From Cyanophora paradoxa (lineage: Eukaryota; Glaucocystophyceae; Cyanophorales; Cyanophoraceae): DNA of 64,000 nucleotides. A program made the position numbers and the translations under genes. The notes below the pieces were generated by a model. It searched no databases. It was given only the letters and a program-made list of their open reading frames with translations, and was not told the origin of the DNA. Below are positions 11,168-23,300 of the stretch, piece after piece. Positions within the stretch are counted from its first letter, which is position 1; each line of letters opens with the position of its first letter. The DNA lies in assembly GCA_004431415.1 (NCBI GenBank), contig QPMI01000647.1, positions 62,001 through 126,000 on the forward strand. Reading direction: 5' to 3'.

Positions 11168-14100
11168 ATGCAGCTGAGGAAGCGGAAGCAGCCGGAGCCC
11201 AATGACACGGCCAGCGCCTCCACTTCAGCGCGCGGGACTCCCGCCAAAAGCCGGCGGCGCAGCGCGCGGGCGGCGGGCCCGAGCAGCTCTGCGGCACTGT
11301 CTGCGCTCGAGCGCCTTCCAGGTGCGTTCCACGCCGGCACCCATCCGCTCGGCGCAGCGGGCCGCATCCCTCGACGCGACGTCGCGCTGATCGCTGCTCC
11401 GCGGCCCGCAGACGACATCCTGCTCGTCGTCTACTGCGAGGTCGCGCGGACGGAGGGCGTCCTCGGGCTCGTCCGGTCGCTGGGCGGCGCCTCGCGCCGC
11501 CTGCGGAACATGTGCTGGCACGCGGCGCTCTTCGAGGAGCCCGATTTCGGGGCAAGCGCCGTTCCCGCCCTCGGCGCTCGTATCTCCACGCGAGCGCTGA
11601 CGCGCGCCAACGCCGCGCCGCGCATACGCAGCCCCCGCCATTGCGGAGCTTGCGGGCCCATCTCCCGCTGCTCTTCTCGTGCTTCGAACACGCGGGCGGG
11701 CGTGTCCGTAGGCTCTGCCTCAGCGGACTCTTCGTGCGCGACCTGGACTCGGAGGAGAGCTCCCAGCTCGTGTACCAGGTGAGGAGCGCGTGCGTACGCG
11801 TGGATATGGGTGGATATATATGGAAGACTGTGAGATCTAGAGCTGACCGCGGTTTTTGTTCGCAGCTGCTGGAGCTCACGCCGGGGCTTACGCACCTGTC
11901 GCTGGCGCACATGCGCGCCCCGTGCATTCTGGAATCTCAGCGGTACTGCCGATTCGAAGACTACCAAAGCAGCGACGACGACGATGGGTACAGGAGAAAA
12001 GAAGAGAGCCAGCACTTCCAGCCGGTGCCCTATATATGGCCATGAGCCGCGCGAGCTTTGATTTCGTCGCCTCTGTTATCTTTCCTGGTCATGACTGCGT
12101 GTTTGCGCAGCTGGTCGTCCGCTATCTGCCGCCCCTGCCGTCCCTCGTCACTCTGAACCTTTCCGACGTCATCATCACACCCGACGCGCTCCGCTCCGTC
12201 GTCTCAGGCGCCTCCGCCACCCTACAGCGCCTGTTCCTCTGGCGCGCCCCGCCCCGCCCGCCCCCGGCCGATTATAATTAATATCTTTACATATTCCTGC
12301 AAGTATGCCGCCGCCCCCGCTCACCTGTCCCGCAGCAAAACACTCGTCGCCTGCCTGCTCACAAAGAAGAAGGAGAAAAAGGAGGAGGTCTTGTACGGAA
12401 TCGAGCCCCGCAGGGAGCCCGAGTTTTATGTGTACCCCGTGTCGGTCCTGCTGCCCATCGCCGAGCTGAGGTGCGCAGTCGTATTAACATGTATAACATT
12501 CATGCAAGCTGCAGCTGGGCCCGGCTAACGCTTTCTGACGGGTCGCGCGCGCAGGCTCCCGCGGCTGCGGGCGCTGGACCTGTCGCACTCGGACGTGAAG
12601 GACGGGCTCCTCGTCGACTTCGTCAACGCGCACCCGTCCCTCGCCGACCTCTACCTCGTGCGCCCCTCAGCCCGGCCCGAGCGGCGGCGCTTGCAGCCGC
12701 GCACGCGTTGCTGAGGGCGGGCGCGTGTACAGGAACGGCTCAGAAGGGACTTTGATGAGGATTATTTCGATAAGCACTCGCCGGGCGAATCGTGGCGCTG
12801 GTTCGAATTCGCTTAAAGCTTTAAGCCTTAGCAGCCTTAGCCCACATCGTAATTGTAATTGTACCGCCGCAGGTTTTCGGGTTCGGAGATGCCGGTCTGG
12901 GACGAGGAAAAGTACGAGTCCGCCTTTGAGCGCTTCGAGAGGCGGGCGGAGATCAGGATCGTCGACCGCGAGCTCCTCGGCGGGGTTCGTCATAATCAGC
13001 TCCGGATCCGGGATCCGGCCCGTACCGCTCCCGTGCTCGCATTCGTCTCACGCCCTTGCGCGAACGCAGTCGAGTCCGAGGAGCATTCTGACACTGGAGA
13101 CGCTGGACTCCGACACACTCGGCCGTCTCTCTGCGCTCGCCAAGATGCCGGGCGACGCCTGCGCGGGCCTGGAGGCGCGCGACTCCCAGGGCCGCACGCC
13201 CTTCCTCGGTGAGCCCAATCTGCGATGCTGTGCACGTCTGCCTTCCCAGCCGCCTGATTCTCTCTTATTTGTACTTTTGGCAGCGGCCGTGGAGGCGGGC
13301 GATTTCGACCTCGCCCGGCGCCTCAAGGAGGCGGGGGCTGACGTCCTCGCCCTGTGCCACCCGTACCCCTACTTCGCCGCCGGCCCCGCCAAGCGCTGGG
13401 TACACCTTCGAATGAGCTTCACGGACGCGCTGCGTTCTGACTTCGTGCGCAGGGGAGCCCCTTCCCGTTCTTCGGCAACAGACTGTACTTTAATCGCGAG
13501 TGCGCGTGACTCCAGCGCTTCTAAAGCTTTAGTACTAGTCGTGCTTCGTCTCGCAACCAATGATGCCAACGCTCATGCTCGCGCGCGTGGCAGGGACAGC
13601 GATTCGATGCTCGTGGGCGAGGAAGAGGGCGCGACCGCGCTGCACCTGGTGCGGGAGGATTGCACGCAGACAGCCCACGATTTGGCGGAGGTTCGTTTGA
13701 ATAATTTTATAGAGATGGTACATCGAGCTTGCAATTGATGAAGCTGAGCTCTTCTGAGATCTGAGCTTGCAATTGAGCTTGCAATTGATGAAGCTGAAGT
13801 TTGGTACATCGAGCTTGCAATTGATGAAGCTGAAGTTTTTGCGTATCATCCGGTCCCTAAGGCCAGGTGCGGAACATCCTCTCTGATGTACCACGGCCGC
13901 ACCTAGCTGGTTTCGTCGTGCGCGTGGTTGTCGTCGACCGTCGGACGGCGTATACGTAATTTCGACCCTGATCATGATCATGAGTGTCACAGTGTTGCGA
14001 TCCCTGAGGCTGACCTCGCGAACTCGTGCAGGTTCCGTATATCTCCACTCCTCTCGGCATCATGGGCAGCGGTGCGTGACCCTCGCAATCACCGCGCCGC

Positions 14101-14469
14101 GTGGCGGGGCGGGGCGGCTTAAGCTTCTTTTCCGCTGTACGCGAGCGCACGCTCCAATTCTCTGAAACCGCGACAGACTCAAGCAAGCAAGCTAGTGGCA
14201 TCACGTATTCCCCGGAATATCAGAAGCAGCTCGATAAACTGCATGCGATGTCAAATTCGAAAACCCTCGATCAGGAGGGGCAGGCCGTCGCGGAGGACGA
14301 GGCCCTCGCCCTCGCCGCGGTGCGCCTGGCCGCGCGCGGCCCCCGGCCGGACCGCCGCGCCCCGAAGTCTCACCGGCGATCGCAGGTCGAGGACGAGATC
14401 GAGGCGGACGCGCAGGAGTCCGTCCTCTTGGAGGCGACCGCTGCCGAGGAGCTCCTCCCCGTCGCTTAA
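11168..14469 (+). CDS. F-box-like / leucine-rich-repeat / ankyrin protein
   Basis: The multi-exon gene starts MQLRKRKQPEPND and ends AEELLPVA. The exon from 11412 encodes an F-box-like helical segment (DDILLVVYCEVARTEG ... LRNMCWHAALF). Leucine-rich repeats follow: LTHLSLAHM, LPSLVTLNLSDV and LPRLRALDLSHSDVKDG. The C-terminal half has ankyrin-like units (AAVEAGDFDLARRLKEAGAD and EEGATALHLVRED). The first intron (after 11321) has a GTGCGT donor, and a GC donor appears after GAGCCCGATTTCGG. F-box/LRR proteins usually recruit substrates to SCF ubiquitin ligases, but the F-box assignment here is by eye only. Exon borders between 12.7 and 14.2 kb are uncertain because the sequence there includes repeats and A/T-rich introns. 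Confidence 0.6.
13728..13840. repeat. Short intronic direct repeats
   Basis: GAGCTTGCAATTGATGAAGC occurs three times, one copy slightly shortened, together with two copies of GGTACATCGAGCTTGCAATT. They lie in a probable intron of the LRR/ankyrin gene and look like local slippage or unequal duplication. Confidence 0.7.
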
Positions 14470-14695
14470 CCGGGGCGCCGCGGCCCGGCGGCGGGGGCCT
14501 TGCATATGTATGCAAATGGGCCACCGACGTTCTTCCGATCCTTAATTACAAGGGGCTTCTACCTAAATATGTATTCATGATTGTATAATAATCATGAATA
14601 CTCGCTGAAAAGCAGTGCGAGGAGGTCGATGCAGTGCCACTGTGCCATTAATATTGCAATTGCCACGGAACCGGTGAAACTGCAACTTATTTTAG

Positions 14696-15185
14696 TCTTC
14701 AGCCGTCCATTGTTTTACCAACTCTACAATCTCGATTCCGTTTAGACACTCCGCCAGCTTCGACTTTCCCCTCTAGTGGTGTCCTACGTTTCGCCTCTCC
14801 TACTGTTCTACCGCCTTTGCCTCCTGCGACTACGTCTTCTAGTTCTGCTGTTAGCTCTGTCTTGTCGTCTTCGTCTAGATCTTCGTCTTCGACTGTAGTT
14901 CCTCGTGCTCGTTCTCCTTATTTGCTGCGTCCCCGTGCTCCTCGTCGTTCTAGTGTGACTAGTACTTCTGCATCGACGCCCTTGAGCTCTTCTACTCCTT
15001 CTCCTCGTGCTCGTTCTCCTTATCTTTTGCGTTCTTCTGATCGTGTCCCTTCTCGTGATCCCTCTTGATTCTGTATATATTTTGTGCTAGTTTACTGTAT
15101 CTTTGATTTGTGATTGCTTTGTTGTCTTTAATATCACTACCTACGGGGGGTTCGCCCCACCGTAGTCTCTCAAAAAAAAAAAAAA
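14696..15185 (+). mobile_element. 5'-truncated non-LTR retrotransposon (copy A)
   Basis: The insert is bounded by a target-site duplication, ACTTATTTTAG, at 14685-14695 and 15185-15195. It ends in a poly(A) tract of about 14 bases. Just before the tail is a 25-base stem-loop at 15141-15165: CTACGG and CCGTAG outer stem, GGGG/CCCC inner stem with a bulged A, and a TTCG loop. One frame is open from the insertion boundary to a stop at 15068. It encodes a Ser/Pro/Arg-rich tail with a repeated PRARSPYLL motif, probably the C-terminus of an element protein. Copies at 16057 and 35131 share the 3' end. No reverse transcriptase domain remains in the window. Confidence 0.85.
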
Positions 15186-15195
15186 CTTATTTTAG

Positions 15196-16056
15196 CACAT
15201 ACATGCAGTGTTATGCACGGTGGCGGGTACGTGCACTGGCGCCGAAGCAGCATTGCTTATCAAGTTGACATGTACACTGATCATTACTTCTCGGGGCAAA
15301 ACGCTAAAACAGCGATAGCAAGTTCGACAAACGTCAACATTCGCGAAGACGTCGACCGCACCCCTCACATGTACAATATTAATCGCTCTAGATCGAGAGC
15401 TCGAGCTGTCCATGGACTCTGCGTCCTGGGACTTCCGTGCGGAGCTGAAATTTAATTATAACCAGCGGCTTGCACAGCAGCTTGAGTTTTAAAACTTTCG
15501 GTCGCACGCATCGGAATCGAGAATGCAACTGCGGGAAATCGAAGCGTTGACCTTGCAGAGAATATATATAATATTAATGCAACAGCGGGAAGCGTTAACC
15601 TTAAAGCCTTCTGATCGTGCTTCTGATCATGAGCCTCTGAGACCGACGCTTTCACATTCAAACTGGCAGATCTCAGAGTCTAGAATTGTCATCCTCACAG
15701 GGCGCATTAATATATATTACTTCTGAGTGCCCTTAAAGCTTGATTTATCGGGCTCAGCGGCTCTTTGAACCTTCGAGACGATGCGCCCATTCGCCCCGGC
15801 TCTGTTCGGGAGGCCATTAGAACTTCCTCTCAAGCTTCGATTACGGGGCCGGTCTCTGTGTCCACTTCAAGTCCGCGTTTGGAGGCCACTTCGAGTTCGC
15901 GTTTGGAGGCCGATCGCGAGAACGACCGTCGGACGGTCATCATTGGCGCTGGAGTTGCGATCGGTGCAGTCGCTCTCGTTGTTGCACTGGGAGACAGATT
16001 TTGCTGTCACACCGGTGTGAACTTGAACGCGTCACACCGGTGTGAAAGAACGGCGG
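15196..16056. other. Intergenic A/T-richer segment with one weak ORF
   Basis: No recognised gene lies here. Two degenerate repeats near 15523 and 15580 (GCAACTGCGGGAAATC and GCAACAGCGGGAAGCG) suggest local duplication. An ORF from 15765 has a Ser-rich stretch and one hydrophobic segment (TVIIGAGVAIGAVALVVALG). It then reads into the second retrotransposon copy, so it is probably not an intact gene. Near 16010-16050 the palindromic motif CACCGGTGTG is repeated. Confidence 0.4.
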
Positions 16057-16126
16057 TGTTGTCTTTAATATCACTACCTACGGGGGGTTCGCCCCACCGT
16101 AGTCTCTCAAAAAAAAAAAAAAAAAA
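16057..16126 (+). mobile_element. Very short 3' fragment of the same retrotransposon (copy B)
   Basis: From TGTTGTCTTTAATATC onward, about 50 bases match copy A, including the complete 25-base stem-loop (16078-16102). An 18-base poly(A) tail follows. A possible diverged target duplication is TCACACCGGTGTGAA before and TCACCCCGGTGTGAA after. However, about ten untemplated bases lie between the upstream copy and the element, so this pair is tentative. Confidence 0.75.
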
Positions 16127-16635
16127 TCACCCCGGTGTGAACTCGGGGGTGTGAATTCGGAGGGTGAAACTCGGAAGGGGAAACTCGAGGGGGTGACAGC
16201 AACGTCAGCCAATCAGATTCGTTCGTTCTTGTTGCATGCCGGCGCTGTGACGCGATCGATTGGGACACGTGACCACGATGCCTTACTCTGATTGGTCATT
16301 TTTCGGTTTTTTTTTTTTTGGAAAAAGGTGATTGGACGAGAGCTCTTCATCGTCGGCATCATCGTCGGGCGCTAGAGAGCACCAGGCGGAGCGCAGCGGG
16401 CATAGCTAGAGAGACCAGGCATAGCTAGGCTAATATACTCTATATACTGGCATCAGTCGCAAGCGCGTACATGCATATATGTATACGTGGTTTGAACGAA
16501 TCAATATATTGTTATGGACGCGCATCTCGCGAGAGGCTAGTGATTCCCCGAATCATCCCGGGTCCTCACACTGCACGCAACAATATCCTGCACGATGTCG
16601 ACGGTGATCATGAGCGCAGGCATGAATAACGTTAA

Positions 16636-16681
16636 CCCAACATTAAAATATTGCGTCGCCCAACATTAAAATATTGCGTCG
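16636..16681. repeat. Two tandem 23-bp units
   Basis: CCCAACATTAAAATATTGCG plus TCG occurs twice head to tail. The surrounding 16.1-17.3 kb is intergenic, with palindromic and A/T-rich stretches and no gene that I can support. Confidence 0.85.
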
Positions 16682-17300
16682 CCCTGGCCAGCACATGCGC
16701 TGCCATTGGCGCCTTCAGCTTTTCAAATATTTTTAATGCAAGTGCAACCCGCCCCTTGTAGTCAGGTCTCGAATCCGGACGTCGACCTCTCGGCCGGATA
16801 TTTAGTGGGACAAGTCTGCCCTGCGCACGCGCGGCGCCGCTGCCCACTCCGATGGTGTCAGTCTCTGTTGCATGGGGATCCGGAGCTGCAGGCCTAGGCT
16901 CGCATATCCATGCTTCGCAAGGTTCATGATCAACATCCACGTGCACCATAGTACTACGGTAGGTTGGCCAGTGCATGCAGCTTGACTCAGTGACACCTCA
17001 TGATCAGCAGCATGGCTGACCCCATGATCATCTGGATCGAATCTAGGCTGGCTGCCCCCCGACCTCGGACCCCACTTCTAATTCCGTAATTCCATGTAAT
17101 TCCACTTCTTCTAATTAGTCCTAATTCCCGTCCCTGCCTTCTTTTGTTTTCTGGCGCATGGCTATGTCTCCTCACGTTTCGGATTAGAATTATGAACGGA
17201 ACGAAGATGCTGAAGTTGCACTGCCCGTGCCTGCAGCGGCGAAATCGAGACTTCGAATTATATGGAACTGAAAAGAGGCGGCGACGCATGGATCGGGGGG

Positions 17301-20300
17301 TCAGAGGCGGGCGGCCTCGCGGGCGATGCGGGCGCCGAGAGCGTCCCCATAGAGCCCGAAGCAGCGCTCGGCCGCCGCCAGCAGCGCCCGCCGCCCCGAG
17401 GCCGCCCCCGGCAGCTCCCGCCCTCGCGCCCCCAGCAGCTGTACATGTCCTCGTGCCCCCTCCGCCTCCGCCTCCGCCTCGGGACCGGTGTGGAAGGCGG
17501 CAAAGAGGAGGCCGAGGGCGCAGTCGCGCGGGCGGCGCGGGGCGGGCGCCGAAGCCTCGAAGCCGGCCCAGCCGCCCAAGGCCGCCACGGCGAGGAAGCG
17601 CTCGCGCGCCGCCGCCGCCGCGCCGGCTCCGCCGCCGGCGCCGGCGCCGCCGCGGACGCTGCGGACGCTGTGGGCGAGGCCCTCCACAAAGGCGACGACC
17701 CCCTCGGCCTGCGCGGGCGGGCGGCGGTCATTAACGGGGCGGGGCGGGGGCGGGGGCGGGGGGCGGCAATCGGACCCCGTCGCCCCAGCGCGCGCAGACG
17801 CGCGCCGCCGCCTCGAGCAGCTCCGCCGCGCCGGCCGCCGCGGCCGGTGCCGGCGCCGGCTCCGGCTCCGGCTCCCGGCCGCGGCCTTGGCCCAGGAAGA
17901 AGAGGGTGGCGAAGGGGGCGGCGGGATGCGCGCGGGCGGCGGGGGCGTCCGAGGCGAGCCAGGCGACGAAGAGGGCGATGGCCGCCTCGCACATCACGTC
18001 CGCCTGCGCGCGCGCGCGGGTCGACCGTCGGACGTCGGAGTCAGATCTCCGCTTCTGCTGTCTGCAACGCTCTAAATCCGGTTCTAGAATACAATGATTA
18101 TCAGCTGCATGCGCCACCGCGCGCGATTCTAGTATTCTAGTCGGAGTCAGCTGCACGCGCCGCCGGCCGGTCTACGACGGGCGCCGGCCTCGGGCCGGGC
18201 AGCCATGGTCAAAACTCTCTAATTTAGTTTGCTCCTGATGTCCGGTACGCTCTAGATATGAATCTTTACCGATTATCATATGTTCCTGCTCTTGGCGTGG
18301 CGGCGGCGCACCGATCCCAGGCTCTTCTGCAGCCTGTTGCGGTCCGCCGAGAAGAGTCTGTTACGGTCCGCGGAGAAGATCTCGATCGCCTGATTCAGCA
18401 CCTGCGCACGCACGGACGCTCTCTCACCATCAGCAGTCGCAGGGGCCGAACGGGTTCGAATCAATTCTGCGAGGCGGGCGGACGTCGACGCGGGCGCGCC
18501 TGGACCGGGGAGAGGCCGCTGCCGGCGAGGGCGGCGCGGGGCCCCGCGGCGGCGAGGGCGACGCGGGCGTGCATGGCGAGGAAGAGGGCGCGGGCGAAGG
18601 GCGGCACGTCGGCGAACCCGCCGCTGAAGCTCGTCCGGTGGAACTCCTCCGCCGCCTGCCCAGGCGCAAGCGGGTGCAGGCGCGGGCGCTCCCGTTAGAA
18701 GAAGAAGTGGCGCTGTATGAGGCGGAGGCCTAGGGTGCGAGGGCACCTCGAGGGCCTCGGGGGCGCGGTCCTGCAGGCTGCGCACGAGCATGAAGACGAC
18801 CTGCGGGGGCGAGGGGCGGTCGGTCGGAGGCGGCCGGGGGCGCGCGGAGCCGGACAGAGGCGACTGCAGCTTATAATAATGACACAACCTCCAAGCTATT
18901 AGCCAGCGGTTAAAGATAACATATAGTGGATGGCAGTGATATTATGTGTCGGACCATGGCAACGATGGAGAGGAGCTCGTCGGAGAGCTCGCGGTCCCGC
19001 CCCGCCTTGTCCAGCGCAGCCTGCCGCCGGCCCGGCCCGGCCCGGCCCCAGCGTCAGGCTTAATGCGGGAGGGCCTAGGCGCGGGCCTTCCAGCCTCGGC
19101 AGCGCGCGGCGAGCTCGGCGCGGCTCACCTTGATGCGGGAGGCGAGGCGCTCGAGCACGGCGGGGGCGCCGCCCCGCTGCAGGTGGCACTGGAAGCGGTA
19201 GACGGAGCCCTCGATCACGTCCTGCTGCACGCCCTGCGCGGCCGAGCGGGGCGGGGCGGAGCAAGTCAGAGGGCGCGAGGAGCGGGGCGCGGGCGGTTGT
19301 AGCTAAGCTGTAGCTATGGTTATGACTATGGCTATGGCCGAGCGGGGCGGGGCGTGTGAGAGGGCGGCGGAGCGGGCGGCTGCAGCTAAGTTTACCGAGT
19401 CGGCGAACATGTCGGAGACGCGGGCGGCCTTGTCGAACTCGCCGGCCTGGACGAGGCCGTAGGAGACGCCGCGGAGGACCTGCGCACGGTGCGCCCCCGT
19501 GCACGCGTCGCGCCCCAGCTCCTGCGGGGCGGGGGCCGTGAGTGAGACCCCGCGAGGTCGACGGACAGGGAAGGGGCGCGCCAGGGCGAGCTCGGCGAAG
19601 CCAGAGGCGAGGGATCGGGTCTTAGGAAAGGCGAGCGCCATGTTCACCGCCTGAACGCGCGGGCGCCCCGATGAGTCAGGAGCGGAGCGGGGCGGGGCGG
19701 GGCGGGGGGCGTGCCATCTGGGAGGAGGCGATGGCGATGAAGTGGGGGCCCGGGTCCCGCTGCTGCGCGTGGCGCCAGAGCGCGAAGCCGCAGTACGTGA
19801 AGAGGGCGCCATCCCCGCCGCGCCCGCCCGCCTGCCGAAGGACCGTGTACAGGTGCGCGATCGCCGCGTCCTTGACCCGCTCAAGCCCGCCCCGAGGGGC
19901 GGAGAGCTTCTGGGGAGGGACGCCGGCGAGCGTCGGGGCGCCCTGCAGCCTCGCCAGAATGGCCATGCGGACCACGCCCAGCCGCACGCCCAGCCGGCTC
20001 CTGATCACGATCACGAGGCGGGCGCGTGAGAGGTGCGCATGCGGGGCGGGCCTAGAAGCCTGGGGCGGGGGCGGGGCGGGGCGGGCAGCTTCTTAAGGGC
20101 CGGGGGCGCACGTGGGGACCCGCACGCCCAGGAGGGCGAGGGCGTCGCGGCAGTGCTTGACGGCCGGCGGGTAGCGGCCGAGGCGGCGGCCGACCTCGGC
20201 GAGGCCGCCGAGCCACGTCGCGCGCTGCACGGGCGAGGCGCGCGGGTAGCGCTCCAGCAGCTCCTCGCAGGCACGCTCCGCCTCGACGTTCGCGAAGCGC

Positions 20301-23300
20301 TCGAGGGCGGCCGCCGCGCAGAACTCGAGGTACGGAAGCGCCGCCGCCGCCTCCCCGGCCTCGGTCCAGTGGTGCGCGAGCCGCTCGGCCACCGCCCCAT
20401 CGAGCGCGGCGGAGGAGCCGGACTCGCCCGGGAGCAGGAGCGCGACGAAGGGGGCGGGGGGCGCCCCGTGCGTGTGCGCGTCGGCGGGGCCCCGCAGCTC
20501 GCGCTCGCGTGCCTCGAGGAACTCGGCAAAGGCGCGGTGCAGGCGCCGCCGCTCGGTGACGGGAAGCAGGCCCCGCACGATCTCGCGGAGGGGCGGGAGC
20601 GCGAACTCGTACGCCCCGCCCCCCGCCGCCTCGCGATCGTACGCAGCCTCTCTGAGGACGCCGGCCGCGCAGAGCCCGGCCAGGTCGCCGGCGAGGGCCC
20701 CCGCCGCGGCGCGCAGCGCGGCGCCCGAGTGCGCGCCCTCGTCGTCGTCGCCCCGCGGCATGAGGACCGCCACCTGCTCCGCGCTGAACCTCAACCCGAC
20801 GATGCTCGCAAGCTGCTCGCGGGGGCGGCTCGCTTCAGCTTGGGCGGGGGGGGCGCGCGGTCGGGTGGCGGGGCGGCGGGGCGGCGTGGGGGCGAGGGCG
20901 ACCTTGACCGAGAAGAGCTGGGAGGGGGCGAGGCGGTCCAGGCGCCAGAGGAGCGCCGAGCGGAGGCCGTCCGAGGCGCGCGGGTTCGAGCCCCGCGGGG
21001 GCCGCAACAGGGAGCAGGCGCCGGTGGCGGGGTCCACGCGGAGCACGCCGTCCTGCACGAGCCGCTCCACGACGTACAGCGCGATGAACGGCACGCCTCC
21101 CGACTCGCCCACTGAGAGCGCGCGCTCATATGAGCGAGCGACTAGTGTCGAGCGCTAGCGCAGGCCAGGGCGGACCGATGGTGTCGATGGCCTGCGGGGA
21201 GAGGGAGGCGGCACCGATGCGGGCGCAGGCGAGGCGTGCGGTTGCCTCGCGGTCGAGCGGCAGCAGTTCGACGCGGCGGTGGCCGGGCAGCTCCGCCAGC
21301 CGCTCCAGCGGGCCCGCCGCCTGCGCCTGCGCCTGCGGCCCGGCCGCAGGCGCGCGGCCCGTGACGACGAGGAGCAGGCGCCCGCGGCCGCGCGCCCCCG
21401 CGAAGCAGCCTCGGCCAGGCGGAGCAGCGCCGCCTGGCTCTGGCTGTCCGCGTCGTGCAGGTCTGCAGGACGCCGGTCAGGCGCGCGCGCGCGACGGGAC
21501 GGGACGGGGCGGGCGGGGCAGGCCCCACACGCCTTCGAAGACGAGGAGGAAGGGGCGCGGGCCGGCGGCGGCGCGGGACAGGACGAGCCGCACGAGGAGC
21601 GCCCGCAGCTGCGCCGCGCGCTCCTCGGCCGGGAGCGCAGACGGCGCCGCCGGGGCCGCCGCCCGGGGCCGCTGGCCATGGCTCTGGCGCGCGTGCCCGA
21701 CGGCGGCGGAACTCGGGCCTCCCACGGCGCGGCCATCGCTGGAGGACGAGGCCGGGGCCCACTGCAGGGAGGGTCGCCTCCTCGACACCGCCTGCGGGCG
21801 GTCTCCTGCCGCCGCTGCCGCCGCCGCTGCCGAATCGAGGTGCGCGGGGGCCGGCAGCAGCGCCTCGAGGTCCCCCGCGACGGCCGGGTCAAGCCCGGGT
21901 TCCTCAGAGAGGAGCGCCCCCGCCTGTGGGAGAATCAGAGCGCAGAAACTAAACTAAGGGGCGGGGCGGGGCGGTGCGCGCCTCGAGCATTCCCTGCGGG
22001 AACAGGGCGGCGAGGAGAGGCCGCCAGGCGGCGAAGGGCTGCCGCTCCGTCGGGAGGGCGGCGGTGGCGGCGGTGCGCCAGCCAGCGGCCGCCGCCATCG
22101 CCGCCGCCGCGCGCGCCAGCGCCGACTTGCCCAGGCCCGTCTCCCCCGTGAGAACGAGCACCGCGGCCGGCCGCTTCGAATCCGCCGCCCCGGGGCCCGC
22201 GGAGGCCTCCAGCAGCTCACGGATGAGCGCCATCTCCGCCCCGCGGCCGGCGAGCGCGTCGTCCTTCGCGGCCCTTCCAAAGGCACCGGAGGGGCGGCGG
22301 CTGCGCTGCGCCCGCAGGTGCAGCGGCCGGAACGCCGCCGTCGTCCCCGGAATGCCCTTGAGCTTGTACTCCCCCGCCGCCTCCATCTCCACGTGCTTCT
22401 CCCTGCGGGCGCCCGCGTCAGCGGCGGCGGCGGCGAGGCGGCGGCGAGGCGGGCGGGCGCACGCGGCGGCGCGGGTCTCGCCGTCGGCGAGGATGCCGGC
22501 GCCGGAGAGGCCGGCCTTGCCCATGAGCCGCGCAGCCCGGTTCACGGCGTTCCCGAAGACCGAGAACTCGCTGCGGCGCCGGCTTAAGCGTTCAGAAAGA
22601 CAGGAGGCCGGCGGGGCGGGGCGGAGGGGGGGGGGGGGAGGGGGGGGGGGGGGGGGGCGCGCCAGCGGCTGGCGGGGTCGCCGACGAAGGCGCAGAAGGC
22701 GAGGCCGGTGGCTAGGCCGAGGGCGCAGCCGACGCCGGCCGCCTCCATCGCCTCCTGCACGTCCAGCGCGCACGCCGCGCACCGCGCCGCGTCGTCTGCG
22801 GGCCGGGGTACAGCTCAGTCGTCGGGATAGAACGCTGGCTGGGTACGGGGGCCCGCCTTCGTGCGAGACGGGGTACAGCCCGAAGACGCCGATGACGACC
22901 AGTCCTTTATCTGGCGCGCGCGCACGCGGGGGCGGGCGTGGGCGGCCGGGGGAACGTTCACCGCGGGCCGGGGGAACGGTCACCGTCGAGGACGATCTGG
23001 CGGAGGGAGCCCTCGTGCGCGTAGAGCAGCGCCTGCACCGTCCGCACCTGCGAGGCCGCTGAATCCAGCCGCGCGCTTCGGCTGCTGCTGGAGCAGGCGA
23101 CTCGCTCGCACGCACCGCGCGCCGGACGGCCGCCGGTCCCGTCCCGTCGCCCTCGCCGGCATCGCCGCCGCCGCCCTCCGTCTGCAGCAGCCCGAGCGAG
23201 CCGAAGAGGACCGAGACCTGGTCCGAAGGTAGGGCGCACGACCCGTTCGGATCCGAAAGCGAAGGCGAGGCGGGGCGGGCGGGCGGGGCGGGGCGCACGG

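Noticed and set aside
16007-16145. Target-site duplication for retrotransposon copy B
   Set aside because: The TCACACCGGTGTGAA/TCACCCCGGTGTGAA pair is imperfect, and the same motif is also repeated upstream independently, so it was not used as firm evidence.
15765-16154. ORF with one membrane-like segment
   Set aside because: It runs through the poly(A) tail of retrotransposon copy B (KKKKK stretch), so its C-terminus is not a real protein end.
20965-21015. Possible tRNA remnant (GGTTCGAGCCC; reads RGSNPRASD in the cyclase frame)
   Set aside because: The sequence lies within an open exon of the adenylyl cyclase with normal flanking protein sequence, and no cloverleaf can be built.
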